The notes beneath the pieces were generated by a model. It saw nothing but the letters and a program-made list of their open reading frames with translations, was not told the origin of the DNA and searched no databases. DNA of 23,281 nucleotides from Streptomyces griseus (lineage in GTDB: Bacteria; Bacteroidota; Bacteroidia; Chitinophagales; Chitinophagaceae): NCBI GenBank assembly GCA_943323705.2, contig CALPIT020000008.1:1-23281 (forward strand). The letters are read 5' to 3'. Shown piece by piece: positions 22,695-23,281 of this stretch. The stretch's first letter is position 1. Every line of letters begins with the position of its first letter. The translations under genes were made by a program, and so were the position numbers.

Positions 22695-23281
22695 ATGTCA
22701 TTATTTAAAAAAATTAAAAATGCCCCCAAAAAGATAAAATGGCTTATAAATAAGACATTAAGAAGAAACTTTTCAAATGTCGACAAAAAATTATGGGATA
22801 AAGAATACGACAAAGGTGGTTGGGAATTTTTAAAAGATCCTAACGAATTGGAAAGAATACATATTGCTAAAAGAATGCTGAGAAAATACCCGGCCGACAA
22901 GAAAATTTTTGAAATCGGATGTGGTGAAGGTATTTTCTTTTTGGAAATGGATAAAGATGATTATTCTTATTTTGAAGGAATGGATATTTCTGAAGTAGCG
23001 ATAAACAGAATTCCAGCCACACCTAACTCCTATTTTATATTTGCAGATATGGAAGTATATGAACCTAAAAATGCTCCATTTGATGTAATCGTCTTGAACG
23101 AAGTGTTGTATTACAGTAAAGATCCTAATGCGCTATTGTTGAGGTATACAAAATATTTGAAAAATAATGGAGTATATTTAATTGGCATGTATTCAGGAGA
23201 TCCAAGGTCTGCAGGTGTTTGGGCTAATATTGCTAAAAACTTTATTGATGTAGATATTGAGCCTGTTAGTGATGGTAAAAA
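22695..23281 (+). CDS. SAM-dependent methyltransferase (class I), 3' end cut by window
   Basis: From the ATG at 22695 the frame stays open for 195 codons to the window edge, so the C-terminus is missing. The N-terminus is basic (SLFKKIKNAPKKIKWLINKT), then LWDKEYDKGGWEFLKD. Motif I of the Rossmann methyltransferase fold is KIFEIGCGEGIFFLEMD (about 73-89). Next come the acidic loop GMDISEVAINRI, the motif around FIFADMEVYEP, and motif IV FDVIVLNEVLYYSKDP with YLKNNGVYLIGMYSG. This is the general Methyltransf_11/23-type pattern. In this setting it most likely methylates a sugar of the polysaccharide, but the substrate cannot be read from sequence. Confidence 0.85.
   Translation, partial: MSLFKKIKNAPKKIKWLINKTLRRNFSNVDKKLWDKEYDKGGWEFLKDPNELERIHIAKRMLRKYPADKKIFEIGCGEGIFFLEMDKDDYSYFEGMDISEVAINRIPATPNSYFIFADMEVYEPKNAPFDVIVLNEVLYYSKDPNALLLRYTKYLKNNGVYLIGMYSGDPRSAGVWANIAKNFIDVDIEPVSDGK

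Noticed and set aside
22679..22900. 73-codon minus-strand open frame near the right end
   Set aside because: Antisense to the methyltransferase reading frame, which has clear SAM-binding motifs.

Overview
The window is AT-rich DNA that most likely comes from a Bacteroidota chromosome (Sphingobacteriia/Chitinophagia-like). Four things support this: an outer-membrane barrel gene resembling the DUF6089 family, good matches to the Bacteroidota promoter pattern TTTG-N19-21-TAnnTTTG, a lack of strong Shine-Dalgarno sites with frequent TTG starts, and Bacteroidota-style Wza/Wzc proteins. The exact genus cannot be read from the sequence.

Left part (1-2918, all minus strand): housekeeping genes. These are a 3'-truncated outer-membrane barrel gene, pdhB (pyruvate dehydrogenase E1 beta) and a thiolase with an intact Cys-His-Cys active site. 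A hairpin terminator follows the thiolase and a well-formed promoter precedes pdhB. The 405-base gap 2919-3323 is a divergent control region. It holds a thiolase -7 box, a 7-copy 9-bp minisatellite, a strong promoter for the plus-strand locus, a 14-bp palindrome over its -33 box, and a leader of about 160 nt.

Right part (3324-23281, all plus strand): one large Wzy-dependent exopolysaccharide/capsule locus that runs off the right edge. Its order is: export lipoprotein (Wza-like); co-polymerase/tyrosine kinase (Wzc-like); a NusG-type specialised elongation factor of the UpxY/RfaH kind; polysaccharide deacetylase; polymerase (Wzy-like); flippase (Wzx-like); a GT4 glycosyltransferase; a CapK/PaaK-like adenylate-forming enzyme; a second GT-B glycosyltransferase; a cytoplasmic (alpha/alpha)-barrel-like protein; a DUF354 GT-B-like protein; a Gfo/Idh/MocA oxidoreductase; an aldo-keto-reductase-like TIM barrel protein; WecB (UDP-GlcNAc 2-epimerase); a polyprenyl-phosphate sugar transferase; an acyltransferase-3 membrane protein; and a SAM methyltransferase cut by the window end.

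How they fit together (inference): WecB and perhaps the oxidoreductase and TIM-barrel proteins supply or modify a nucleotide sugar. The sugar-phosphate transferase starts the repeat unit on undecaprenyl phosphate. Two clear glycosyltransferases, possibly with the DUF354 protein, extend it. The acyltransferase, deacetylase and methyltransferase decorate it. Wzx flips it, Wzy polymerises it, and Wzc/Wza control chain length and export. The NusG paralogue probably lets RNA polymerase read through this long operon. The least understood and most interesting part is the tight five-gene block at 14863-20114. No tRNA, rRNA, CRISPR array, insertion sequence or phage gene was seen.
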